From an unidentified eubacterium SCB49 (GTDB lineage Bacteria; Bacteroidota; Bacteroidia; Flavobacteriales; Flavobacteriaceae), in NCBI GenBank assembly GCA_000170815.1, contig ABCO01000002.1:402501-448460 (forward strand): a DNA stretch of 45,960 bases. Reading direction: 5' to 3'. The position numbers were made by a program, and so were the translations under genes. Positions 25,603 to 33,485 of this stretch are shown in pieces. Numbering within the stretch: position 1 is the first letter of the stretch; every line of letters starts with the position of its first letter. The notes beneath the pieces are model-generated. The model saw nothing but the letters and a program-made list of their open reading frames with translations. It was not told the DNA's origin and made no database searches.

Positions 25603-26616
25603 TTACCCCTTCTTAAAGTCAGTAATAAAACTTTGTATTCGACCTTCAAAAATAGTAGAAGTATCCTTCATAAACTTTGTCTTAATTGGCAGATAATAGA
25701 GCTTACCTCCTTCTAATTTAGGATGTAATCTAACAAAATCTTTTTCTGTAGTAACAATCAGCGCGTCCTGTTTCAAATCTAAAATCTCGTTAGCAGAAAA
25801 CTCATGATGATCCTCAAATCGTTTATGATTAAAAGTTAAACCTCTGTCCTTTAAAAATTGAACTAAAGGCGCTGGTTTTGCGATACCCGTTACTAAAGTA
25901 AAATCCCTATTATTTAAATAATCAATGGGTAAAATTTCAGAAACATTCTTTAATTCAAGCTCGTAGCCTATAGTAGTAAAATAAACCTCCTGTGTTGTTT
26001 TTAACCCCAAGCCTTGTTCTATTTGTTTTATCTTTTCTGCAGGCATACTCTCAGGGCATTTTGTAACAACAACCAGATTAGCTCTATCAGCCCCAATTTT
26101 AGACTCACGCAAATTTCCCGTAGGCAACAAAAAATCTTTAAAATAAAGTGAATCAAAAGCAGTTAAAAGTATTGTAAAAGCAGGTTTTACTTTTCGATGC
26201 TGAAACCCATCATCCATTAAAACAATAGAAACTTTATTTTTTAATGTCTCTAGTGCAGTCCGTCTATCTTCACAAACCACAACACAAATTTCAGGGAAAT
26301 TCTTTTTTAGTTGAAGCGGTTCATCACCTACCTCTTGTGATGTAGCATCAACACCCACCTCTATATACCCTTTGGTTTCTCTACCATACCCTCTACTCAA
26401 CACTGCAATAGTATGAATGGGTGACAATAACTCGACGAGGTAAGCAATCATTGGCGATTTTCCTGTACCCCCAACAGATAAGTTACCTACACAGATTACT
26501 GGTATGGGGTAAGACACACTTTTAAAGTAGCCTTTGTCATAAAAAAAATTACGCGCCCGTGTTACCATATCATATATAATGGCAAAGGGAAATAAAATTG
26601 CTCTTAAAATCTGCAT
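25603..26616 (-). CDS. lpxK: Tetraacyldisaccharide 4'-kinase
   Basis: Adds the 4'-phosphate to the lipid A precursor at the inner membrane. The 337-residue protein has an N-terminal hydrophobic anchor (about 1-18), the P-loop GGTGKS within GNLSVGGTGKSP (about 44-55), SRGYGR, the DDGFQHRK motif with catalytic Asp residues, and the late TTEKDFVRL segment. Its size is as usual. This confirms an LPS-type outer membrane. The stop lies one base from the end of the convergent histidine kinase gene; upstream it is divergent from the Nif3-like gene. Confidence 0.96.
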   Translation of the reverse strand: MQILRAILFPFAIIYDMVTRARNFFYDKGYFKSVSYPIPVICVGNLSVGGTGKSPMIAYLVELLSPIHTIAVLSRGYGRETKGYIEVGVDATSQEVGDEPLQLKKNFPEICVVVCEDRRTALETLKNKVSIVLMDDGFQHRKVKPAFTILLTAFDSLYFKDFLLPTGNLRESKIGADRANLVVVTKCPESMPAEKIKQIEQGLGLKTTQEVYFTTIGYELELKNVSEILPIDYLNNRDFTLVTGIAKPAPLVQFLKDRGLTFNHKRFEDHHEFSANEILDLKQDALIVTTEKDFVRLHPKLEGGKLYYLPIKTKFMKDTSTIFEGRIQSFITDFKKG

Positions 26617-26720
26617 AGAACGAAAGTACTAAATTAAGATGACCCATTATTTAGCCTTTAATTATTATTTCTGAAACATTAGTTATTTCAAAAAATTTCT
26701 ACAAAAAGACACCTTTCTAT

Positions 26721-26728
26721 TATCTTTA
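26721..26728 (+). promoter_or_regulatory. Near-consensus -7 element before the Nif3-like gene
   Basis: TATCTTTA differs from TAnnTTTG only in the last base and lies 14 bases before the ATG in the 126-bp gap divergent from lpxK. Weak on its own. Confidence 0.3.
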
Positions 26729-26742
26729 CGACAAACAAAAGA

Positions 26743-27861
26743 ATGATGAAGATTTCTGAAATTATTAATGAATTAGAGCTATTAGCTCCACAAGCCTATG
26801 CAGAAGGTTTTGACAATACTGGGCTGCTAGTGGGCGACGCAAACGCAGAAGTTAGTGGAATCTTAGTTACACTTGACACACTAGAAACCATTGTTGACGA
26901 AGCTATAGCCAGCGACTGTAATCTTATCGTTAGCTTTCATCCTATTATTTTTTCTGGTTTAAAAAAGATTACAGGAAAAAACTATGTAGAGCGTGTGGTA
27001 TTAAAAGCAATTAAAAACGACATCGCTATTTATGCCATACACACTGCGCTAGACAATAGCTTTAATGGGGTAAATGCTGGTATTTGTGACAGACTACAAC
27101 TCTCCAATCGTAAAATTTTAATACCTCAAAAAGGCACTATTAAAAAGCTAATTACTTATGTTCCTACAGAAGAAGCTACAGCATTAAAACAAGCTTTATT
27201 TAATGTAGGAGCCGGAAGCATTGGCAATTATGACAACTGTAGCTTTAGCACAAATGGTACTGGAACCTATAAAGGCAACGAAAACTCAAATCCCGTTGTA
27301 GGAGCAAAGCACGAGTTTATCGCTGCAGACGAAACTCAAATCTCTGTCACATTTCCGAAGCATCTAGAAAGTATTATTATTAAAACATTGCACGAAGCAC
27401 ACTCTTATGAAGAGGTTGCTTATGAAGTTTTGACCCTAGAAAACACAAACCAGCATATAGGAATGGGAATGATAGGCGCACTAAAAAACCCAATGGAAGA
27501 AGCCGATTTTTTAAACTATCTAAAAAAACAAATGAATGTTGCGGTAGTGAGGCATTCAAGTTTGAGAAACAAAACCATTAAAAAAGTGGCTGTTTTAGGG
27601 GGGAGCGGAAGTTTTGCTATTGCAGCAGCTAAAGGGGCTGGAGCAGATGTTTTCATTACAGCAGACCTCAAATATCACGACTTCTATACTGCTGAAAGTG
27701 AGATTCTTTTAGCAGATATTGGGCACTATGAGAGCGAGCAATTCACAAAAGAACTTTTACATACGTTTCTTAGCAAAAAAATTAGTAATTTTGCACCTGC
27801 TTTATCTCGAGGTAAAGTGGTTTTATCTAAAATAAACACAAATCCTATTAGCTATTTTTAA
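26743..27861 (+). CDS. Nif3-like dinuclear metal center protein
   Basis: A 372-residue protein of the NIF3/DUF34 family, toroidal hexamers with two metals per subunit. Metal-ligand histidines are visible in SFHPIIFSGLK and HTALDNS (N-terminal half) and in DIGHYESEQF (C-terminal half). The central segment of about 130-235 is the PII/CutA-like insertion found in the long subfamily. A role in GTP cyclohydrolase-like or folate and metal chemistry has been suggested for the family but is not settled. ATG at 26743 or 26746 (adjacent codons). It is 3 bp upstream of the coiled-coil zinc-ribbon-family gene, a conserved pairing. Confidence 0.93.
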   Translation: MMKISEIINELELLAPQAYAEGFDNTGLLVGDANAEVSGILVTLDTLETIVDEAIASDCNLIVSFHPIIFSGLKKITGKNYVERVVLKAIKNDIAIYAIHTALDNSFNGVNAGICDRLQLSNRKILIPQKGTIKKLITYVPTEEATALKQALFNVGAGSIGNYDNCSFSTNGTGTYKGNENSNPVVGAKHEFIAADETQISVTFPKHLESIIIKTLHEAHSYEEVAYEVLTLENTNQHIGMGMIGALKNPMEEADFLNYLKKQMNVAVVRHSSLRNKTIKKVAVLGGSGSFAIAAAKGAGADVFITADLKYHDFYTAESEILLADIGHYESEQFTKELLHTFLSKKISNFAPALSRGKVVLSKINTNPISYF

Positions 27862-27864
27862 TAT

Positions 27865-28647
27865 ATGGCAGCAAAGAAAGAAATTACGGTTGAAGAAAAA
27901 TTAAGAGCATTGTACGATTTACAGCTTATAGATTCTCGTATTGATGAGATCCGTAACGTGCGTGGAGAGCTTCCTCTTGAGGTAGAAGATCTTGAAGATG
28001 AGGTAGAGGGTATGAAAACTAGATTAGAAAAACTAGTGAGTGGCCTTGATATCATTGAAGAAGATATTAAAGGGAAAAAACAGCAGATTGAAGAATCTAA
28101 AGAACTCATCAAAAAATACACGAAGCAACAAGATAACGTGCGTAATAATCGTGAATTTAACTCTTTAACTAAAGAAGTTGAGTTTCAAGAATTAGAAATG
28201 CAACTTGCTGAAAAGCACATCAGAGAATTTAAAGCACAGATTGAGCAAAAAAAATCTGTTATTGAAGATACTAAAGTACAGCTTGTAAAAAGAGAAGAGC
28301 ACTTAGCACACAAACGTCAAGAGCTTAACGATATTTTAGGTGAAACTGAAAAAGAAGAAACAGCTCTTATCAAAGAATCTGAAAAGTTTGAAAAACAAAT
28401 AGAAGAGCGCTTAGCTAAAGCTTACAAACGTATACGCAACAACGTAAAGAATGGCCTTGCGGTTGTTCCTGTAGAACGTGGTGCTTCTGGTGGTTCTTTC
28501 TTTACGATTCCGCCTCAAGTAATTATGGAGATTAGTTCTCGTAAAAAAATTATAACAGATGAGCATAGTGGTCGTGTTTTAGTAGACGCCGCACTTGCTG
28601 CAGAAGAACAAGAAAAAATGGCAAAAGTATTTAACAAGCTTAAATAA
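27865..28647 (+). CDS. Coiled-coil protein of the C4 zinc-ribbon (CT398-like) family with degenerate ribbon
   Basis: A 260-residue protein. Residues about 10-190 form a long antiparallel coiled coil rich in Glu and Lys, including the conserved RNNREFNSLTKEVEFQE stretch. Residues 200-240 correspond to the family's C4 zinc ribbon, normally CxxC...CxxCG around an IPPQ core. Here the core is intact (FFTIPPQVIMEI), but the four expected cysteines are Ser208, Ser211, Asp232 and Ser235 (GASGGS; TDEHSG), so zinc cannot bind in the usual way. The function of the family is unknown, with a nucleic-acid role often assumed. It lies 3 bp after the Nif3-like gene and ends in a very strong terminator. Confidence 0.88.
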   Translation: MAAKKEITVEEKLRALYDLQLIDSRIDEIRNVRGELPLEVEDLEDEVEGMKTRLEKLVSGLDIIEEDIKGKKQQIEESKELIKKYTKQQDNVRNNREFNSLTKEVEFQELEMQLAEKHIREFKAQIEQKKSVIEDTKVQLVKREEHLAHKRQELNDILGETEKEETALIKESEKFEKQIEERLAKAYKRIRNNVKNGLAVVPVERGASGGSFFTIPPQVIMEISSRKKIITDEHSGRVLVDAALAAEEQEKMAKVFNKLK

Positions 28648-28666
28648 CACTTTTACCTTCAACACA

Positions 28667-28708
28667 ATACGCCGCTTAACTTTTCTGTTAAGCGGCGTAT
28701 TTTTTTTT
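28667..28708 (+). terminator. Strong intrinsic terminator after the Nif3-like operon
   Basis: A perfect 14-bp stem, ATACGCCGCTTAAC (28667-28680) with GTTAAGCGGCGTAT (28687-28700), a 6-base loop and a following run of eight or more T residues. The strongest terminator in the window. Confidence 0.95.
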
Positions 28709-28823
28709 ATACTATTGACACTTCTTTACAAACAAAAACCTTTTTAATCTAATCGTAAATTTCATTACTTTGATGATGTTAGGAGCTTTAGAATGTTACG
28801 ACTAATTCTCTAAAATTGATATT

Positions 28824-29507
28824 ATGAAAAAATACATTGTATTAACTACATTCTCTTTATTAGTAGCACTAAACGTATCTTGCCAATCTAAAACAAAAGA
28901 TAAAAATAAAGATGCAACTGCCATTGCTCAAAAACAAACTCCTGTAAAAGTAGCCCCTGTTAACGGCTTAGAAAAAGCATACTTTGCTAGTGGTTGTTTC
29001 TGGTGCGTAGAAGCGGTTTACGAAAGTGTAAAAGGAGTTGAAGAGTCAATCTCTGGGTATAGTGGTGGTCACACAGAAAACCCTACTTACGAGGCTAGTA
29101 ACACAGGAAGAACAGGACACGCAGAAGCTGTAGAGATTATTTACAATCCAAAATACGTGAGTTTTAGCGACCTCGTAGATGTATATTTTGGTTCTCAAAA
29201 CATCACCCAAGTAAACGGTCAAGGTCCTGATAATGGATCACAATACAGATCGATTATTTTTTATCAAGATGATGTTCAGAAAAAAATTATTGATACTAAG
29301 ATTGCCGAGTTAGAAAAAGAAGTAGGTGAAGGTAAAGTAGCTGCAGAAGTATTGCCTTTTCAAAAATTTTGGATTGCTGAAGATTACCACCAAAATTATG
29401 AAAGACTACATCCTAATCAACCATACATACAAGGGGTTTCTATCCCTAGACTAAATAAATTTAAGAAGAAATTTCCGCAGCTTTTAAAAGAAGATGGAAA
29501 TCATTAA
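28824..29507 (+). CDS. msrA: Exported peptide-methionine (S)-S-oxide reductase lipoprotein
   Basis: Repairs S-methionine sulfoxide in proteins. The 227 residues begin with a lipoprotein signal (lipobox LNVSC, Cys20) and a Lys-rich linker of about 30 residues. The MsrA domain follows with catalytic GCFWC (57-61, nucleophile Cys58), GYSGG, GHAEAVE and a C-terminal DYHQNYERLHP. Being a lipoprotein, it should work outside the cytoplasm. The only cysteines are 20, 58 and 61, so Cys61 may act as the resolving residue, as no distal recycling cysteine exists. No msrB or thioredoxin partner is adjacent. It shares a terminator with the convergent methyltransferase gene. Confidence 0.95.
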   Translation: MKKYIVLTTFSLLVALNVSCQSKTKDKNKDATAIAQKQTPVKVAPVNGLEKAYFASGCFWCVEAVYESVKGVEESISGYSGGHTENPTYEASNTGRTGHAEAVEIIYNPKYVSFSDLVDVYFGSQNITQVNGQGPDNGSQYRSIIFYQDDVQKKIIDTKIAELEKEVGEGKVAAEVLPFQKFWIAEDYHQNYERLHPNQPYIQGVSIPRLNKFKKKFPQLLKEDGNH

Positions 29508-29523
29508 AAGAAAAAAGTTGAAC

Positions 29524-29563
29524 AAAAAAAGTCGCTAGATATAATTATCTAGCGACTTTTTTT
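29524..29563. terminator. Bidirectional terminator overlapping the methyltransferase 3' end
   Basis: GTCGCTAGATA (29531-29541) pairs perfectly with TATCTAGCGAC (29546-29556). The hairpin is extended by A7 (29524-29530) opposite T7 (29557-29563), so both strands see a stem followed by a T run. The stop codon of the minus-strand methyltransferase gene lies at the loop (29545-29547), and its last six or so codons form one arm. Confidence 0.9.
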
Positions 29564-30351
29564 GTGGCCTTAACTTCAAAAAGCAAAGGGAATAGTTTGT
29601 CTTTAGACTCATAAAGTCCTTCGTTATTTTTTACTAAATCTGGAAACACATCATAAGGTGAGGCATTCATTTCTTGGAAACTTTCAATAGACAAACCTTC
29701 ATCTATTAACGATTGAATAACGTCACTCAAGCTGTGATTCCAGCCATATTCTTTACTAACAATAGTTGCTTGATGATCTGCATAGGTACCTTCATACTCT
29801 TCATAAATTACCTCATCTTGATGATAAGCATATTTCATAATAGGTTTTTCAGTAGTATAATCAAACATCCAGGCAATTGGATGGAACTCTACCATATAAA
29901 AAACACCGCCCTCTTTTAAACGCGAACTTATCATTTGCGCCCAAGGCTTCAAATCTGGAAGCCACCCAATGGTTCCGTAGCTTGTAAAAACAATATCAAA
30001 GGTTTCTGAAATATGCTGCGATGTATCAAGCACATTACAACACACAAAAGTTGCATCAAGTTGTAGCTCATTATTTAACTGCTGCGCAAGTGCAATGGCT
30101 TTATCAGAAAGGTCTACTCCTGTACACTTGGCTCCCATTCTACTCCAGCTCAAAGTATCTTGACCAAAATGACACTGCAAATGCAATAATGATTTGCCCG
30201 TTACATCACCAAGAGCCTCTAGCTCGTAGGTATTTAAACTTGTTCTCCCAGCTTTAAACGCTTCAACAAAATAGAAATCACTACCTGCATGAGCAGCTAC
30301 TTTTTGATTCCAGGTTTCTTTGTTTGTGTTAAATTCTTTTTTAAAATTCAT
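29545..30351 (-). CDS. Class I SAM-dependent methyltransferase
   Basis: A 268-residue enzyme with a Rossmann-type SAM domain. Motif I is SLLHLQCHFGQDTLSWSRMG, where HFGQD takes the place of the usual GxGxG turn. It is followed by the acidic VDLSDKAIALA, and by FDIVFTSYGTIGWLPDL (motif IV region). The substrate cannot be inferred; the family is broad (methyltransferase domain 11/25 type). The final residues KKVAR are encoded within the arm of the bidirectional terminator. It has no close same-strand neighbour. Confidence 0.88.
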   Translation of the reverse strand: MNFKKEFNTNKETWNQKVAAHAGSDFYFVEAFKAGRTSLNTYELEALGDVTGKSLLHLQCHFGQDTLSWSRMGAKCTGVDLSDKAIALAQQLNNELQLDATFVCCNVLDTSQHISETFDIVFTSYGTIGWLPDLKPWAQMISSRLKEGGVFYMVEFHPIAWMFDYTTEKPIMKYAYHQDEVIYEEYEGTYADHQATIVSKEYGWNHSLSDVIQSLIDEGLSIESFQEMNASPYDVFPDLVKNNEGLYESKDKLFPLLFEVKATKKVAR

Positions 30352-30481
30352 CCGTTGCCTTTCTTGTTATGAGTGATCGTTTTTATTTTTCAGCATCTTA
30401 ATGCAAAACATTTACTGTTAATCATTTTTTAAAGATAGAATAGGCTGTTGTCATTTCAGTATTTTTACTAAAATTTTTAAG

Positions 30482-31168
30482 ATGAAAATATTCTTCCCAT
30501 TTCTTTTAGTCGCTTTAGCTGTTATTTCTTGTAATGACAGCAATAAAAAAGACCTTACTGTTTCCGAAGTAAACAAACAAAAAAATGTTTTAACAACTGC
30601 CGAACGCATCGCAACGAAAAATGGTTTTGATAAATTTGAACTGGTAAATCAGATTGACTTTACCTTCAATGTAGACAGAGGCGATAGTCATTTTGAACGC
30701 TCTTGGCAGTGGAGGCCAAAAGATAATACAGTCTCAAAAACAGTAGACAACGAAGTACTAATCACTTATAACAGAAAAGATATTGACAGTACCCTACAAG
30801 AATACGACAGTGCATTTATAAACGATAAATACTGGCTTTTAGCACCTTTAAACCTTATTCGGGACGAGGGTATAACGTTTAGTGAAACTAAGAAAGCAAA
30901 AGCACCAATTTCAGGCAAAGAAACAAACCTTCTTACTATTACATATAGCAACAAAGGAGGCTACACGCCAGGAGATGCCTACGATTTATATTTTGGAGAC
31001 AATTTTTTATTAGAAGAATGGGTGTTTAGAAAAGGAAACGATTCTGTACCAACAATGGCTACTACTTGGGAAGATTACAAAGACTTTTCGGGGCTAAAGA
31101 TTGCCAAAATGCACAAAGACAGCCTAGGTGATTTTAAGGTATATTTTACAGACATTAACGTAAATTAA
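30482..31168 (+). CDS. Lipoprotein of unknown function, possibly DUF6503-like
   Basis: A 228-residue protein with a lipoprotein signal (lipobox AVISC, Cys17). The mature part is a predominantly beta protein with the pattern FERSWQWRP, TITYSNKGGYTPGDAYDLYFG and EWVFRKG. This recalls outer-membrane lipoprotein families of Bacteroidota (DUF6503 is my best guess) whose fold resembles LolA/LolB, though no direct homology to a characterised protein is evident. It probably faces the periplasm. It converges on the haloperoxidase-like gene with a 4-bp TTAA stop overlap. Confidence 0.78.
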   Translation: MKIFFPFLLVALAVISCNDSNKKDLTVSEVNKQKNVLTTAERIATKNGFDKFELVNQIDFTFNVDRGDSHFERSWQWRPKDNTVSKTVDNEVLITYNRKDIDSTLQEYDSAFINDKYWLLAPLNLIRDEGITFSETKKAKAPISGKETNLLTITYSNKGGYTPGDAYDLYFGDNFLLEEWVFRKGNDSVPTMATTWEDYKDFSGLKIAKMHKDSLGDFKVYFTDINVN

Positions 31169-33318
31169 CGCTTTAAAAAACGGAGTGCTTCAATATTTTT
31201 TCCTTTCTCATTTTCGATAGAAATAAAATAGACACCCCTACTTAAAGTGCTTACATCTAGTTTCATACTCGAGTCTAAACCAAAGTCACCTTCAATTCTA
31301 GATATCCGTCTTCCGCTCGTATCGTAAATACTAATTTGGACAGGACTTTTTTGGTGATACAAAACTGTTAATTCATCTTCTACGGGATTTGGAAAAACAA
31401 CAGGCTCAACTTGCAAGCCTCCAAAAAAATAACGTTCTGCAAAATCAAAAGCTTGATTCCCTACTTTTTCACCTATTATTCTGCCTGGAATATCGTCTAT
31501 CGCTGGATGAATACCGCCCCAAATACGAGATAAACTTGTTTGATCACTAGCATCCCTGTATGTTGCCCATTGTAATTGCATGTCTTCTGTAGGCCCCATT
31601 TCAAACACCAAAAAATCATTCTGCTTAATTTCAAAAATCCCCATTCCGCCAGGAAAATATTCACTGCCTGTAAGTCGCGTAAGCACCTCTGCTGCTGCTC
31701 TCGAATACGTAGAATGCCCGCTCACATAACCTGCAAATGGCGGTGTCACAAAAGAAGCTCTCTGATACGGAAACCATTCTTCTGCCAATAACCACCCCAC
31801 TCCAGCAACATCTGTTGTAGGTTCTATAATTTGATCTGGCCCCAACCAAGTGTATAATTTTATCTTATTTAAATTTTCCTGAAAAGCCCCTACAAGAGGG
31901 TCGTTTTCATCCACTAACTCAATATAACCTTCTATTAATGGTATTCCATGTGGATCAAACCTTGGCAAGGATGGATCTGTAGATTGCCCTTTAAACGACA
32001 TATATCTAATAGCACTTATAGGTCTAATATAATCATAATACCCTTTATTACTCCAAGCTGCAATAGCACTATCATGCATAGCACCACCAAGTGAAAAATA
32101 CGATTTCACGTCCCATTCAAGATCAGAGAGAACCTCACCTTCTCCTTTGTATTTTTTAACAAGCCCAGGATGGTCACTTACATAATTTAAAATTGTAAAC
32201 CAGTGTCCTGGCGGTGTCTCACTATCTGGACCATCTGCCCAAAACTCTGCTAAGACTCTTGCATAATCACTTCGTTTAACTATTTGAGGCTCATAAGGCT
32301 GATTTGTTACTGGATTTAATGCTCTACCTAAACTTGGGTCACCTCCTTCTATAAAATCGTAATATTCTTTGTACTCCTCAAAAGTGTTTGGAAAATAATC
32401 TACATTCCCAATACTCCTTGGCGAAATATCTATCATTTTTTCATTTTCTGGCCCTAAATGCGCTCCCCAGACCGCTACCATACTAAATCCCCATTTATAT
32501 GGATCATCAATCCCTAGACCTTCTTTGATGTAAGATGGAGTTCCAATGCTATTATACACCCAATACGCATCTCCATCTCTTTCTTTGATAGATAAGTCAT
32601 CTGTTGTAAGCGAAAAAGGAGTTACAAAACCCCACTCCGGACTTAAAAAAGGCGGCGTATCTCCTGGAATAGAATTTCCACTTTGATCTACAAAATTCTC
32701 AATTTTTAATGGCTGCCATCTGTTAGGGAATTCTAGTAAATCATTCCCAGCAATATCCGTGTTTAACTCATCATTTACAGGTTCGTAAAATGTATTTGCA
32801 TAATCATTAATTTCATTTGCACCATCTTGAAGTCCAAAAGCAATCATTTGTTGCGCCATATAATTACCCAACGCTGCCGCATCACCTGTTTGATAGTTTA
32901 CACTCAAGTAGTTTGTATCATAGTTTTCATGCTCCATAAGAGTTTCCATATTTTCGAAAATAACCTCAACTCGTGGTGATTTCTCAAAACGATGCTTCAT
33001 AAGTCTATACACCGCATAACTCATTGCTTTTCTACGAGACTCAACAACACTCTCTACAGGAGTAAAACCTTCAAATTCACAAAAAAAATCTCCTGCTTGT
33101 TTTCCTAAAAAAAAAGTTTCGGCCTCATCATCAAACAGCGCCCACACATCATACATTAAAATAGAAGAATGATACAAATTGCGCGCATGAACTGTAGGCC
33201 TAGCGTAGTCATTTCTTATCCCAACAAGTACCGCTTCATTCCATTCTCGAGCTATTGATTGAGATTGAATTGAAAAAACTGAAGACAAACAGAAAAGAAA
33301 TACAAAAAGAGTTCGCAT
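31165..33318 (-). CDS. T9SS-secreted vanadium-dependent haloperoxidase-like protein
   Basis: A 717-residue exported protein of the vanadium haloperoxidase/acid phosphatase superfamily. After the signal peptide (cut near residue 20, SIQSQ), the helical core carries a full vanadate/phosphate site: Lys425 and Arg432 (KGYYDYIRP, spacing 7), Ser533-Gly-His535 (YVSGHSTYS), Arg598 and His604 (SRIWGGIHP, spacing 6). These spacings match those of classical vanadium haloperoxidases. The last about 80 residues are a T9SS sorting domain (FPNPVEDELTVLY, IYDTSGR, LSRGVYFISI). It may oxidise halides or hydrolyse phosphoesters at the cell surface; activity cannot be fixed from sequence. It is divergent from kynU and convergent with the lipoprotein gene. 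Confidence 0.9.
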   Translation of the reverse strand: MRTLFVFLFCLSSVFSIQSQSIAREWNEAVLVGIRNDYARPTVHARNLYHSSILMYDVWALFDDEAETFFLGKQAGDFFCEFEGFTPVESVVESRRKAMSYAVYRLMKHRFEKSPRVEVIFENMETLMEHENYDTNYLSVNYQTGDAAALGNYMAQQMIAFGLQDGANEINDYANTFYEPVNDELNTDIAGNDLLEFPNRWQPLKIENFVDQSGNSIPGDTPPFLSPEWGFVTPFSLTTDDLSIKERDGDAYWVYNSIGTPSYIKEGLGIDDPYKWGFSMVAVWGAHLGPENEKMIDISPRSIGNVDYFPNTFEEYKEYYDFIEGGDPSLGRALNPVTNQPYEPQIVKRSDYARVLAEFWADGPDSETPPGHWFTILNYVSDHPGLVKKYKGEGEVLSDLEWDVKSYFSLGGAMHDSAIAAWSNKGYYDYIRPISAIRYMSFKGQSTDPSLPRFDPHGIPLIEGYIELVDENDPLVGAFQENLNKIKLYTWLGPDQIIEPTTDVAGVGWLLAEEWFPYQRASFVTPPFAGYVSGHSTYSRAAAEVLTRLTGSEYFPGGMGIFEIKQNDFLVFEMGPTEDMQLQWATYRDASDQTSLSRIWGGIHPAIDDIPGRIIGEKVGNQAFDFAERYFFGGLQVEPVVFPNPVEDELTVLYHQKSPVQISIYDTSGRRISRIEGDFGLDSSMKLDVSTLSRGVYFISIENEKGKNIEALRFLKR

Positions 33319-33451
33319 AATAATAAATTACTTTACACAAAGGCCACTATACTACAAGATTACTAAAAAGCACTTAATTTCGAGGGTAGGAAATCACAAA
33401 TTTTTATCACAATCAAATATTAGAAATAGATGTCAATCCCATATTAATCAT

Positions 33452-33459
33452 TATTTTTG
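33452..33459 (+). promoter_or_regulatory. -7 promoter element for the kynurenine cluster
   Basis: TATTTTTG matches TAnnTTTG exactly, 26 bases upstream of the kynU ATG, in the 167-bp gap divergent from the haloperoxidase-like gene. No TTG is at the right distance. It is the best candidate promoter for the following genes, which all run in the same direction. Confidence 0.45.
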
Positions 33460-33485
33460 AGGGAGTTCACTATTTAAACTAACAG

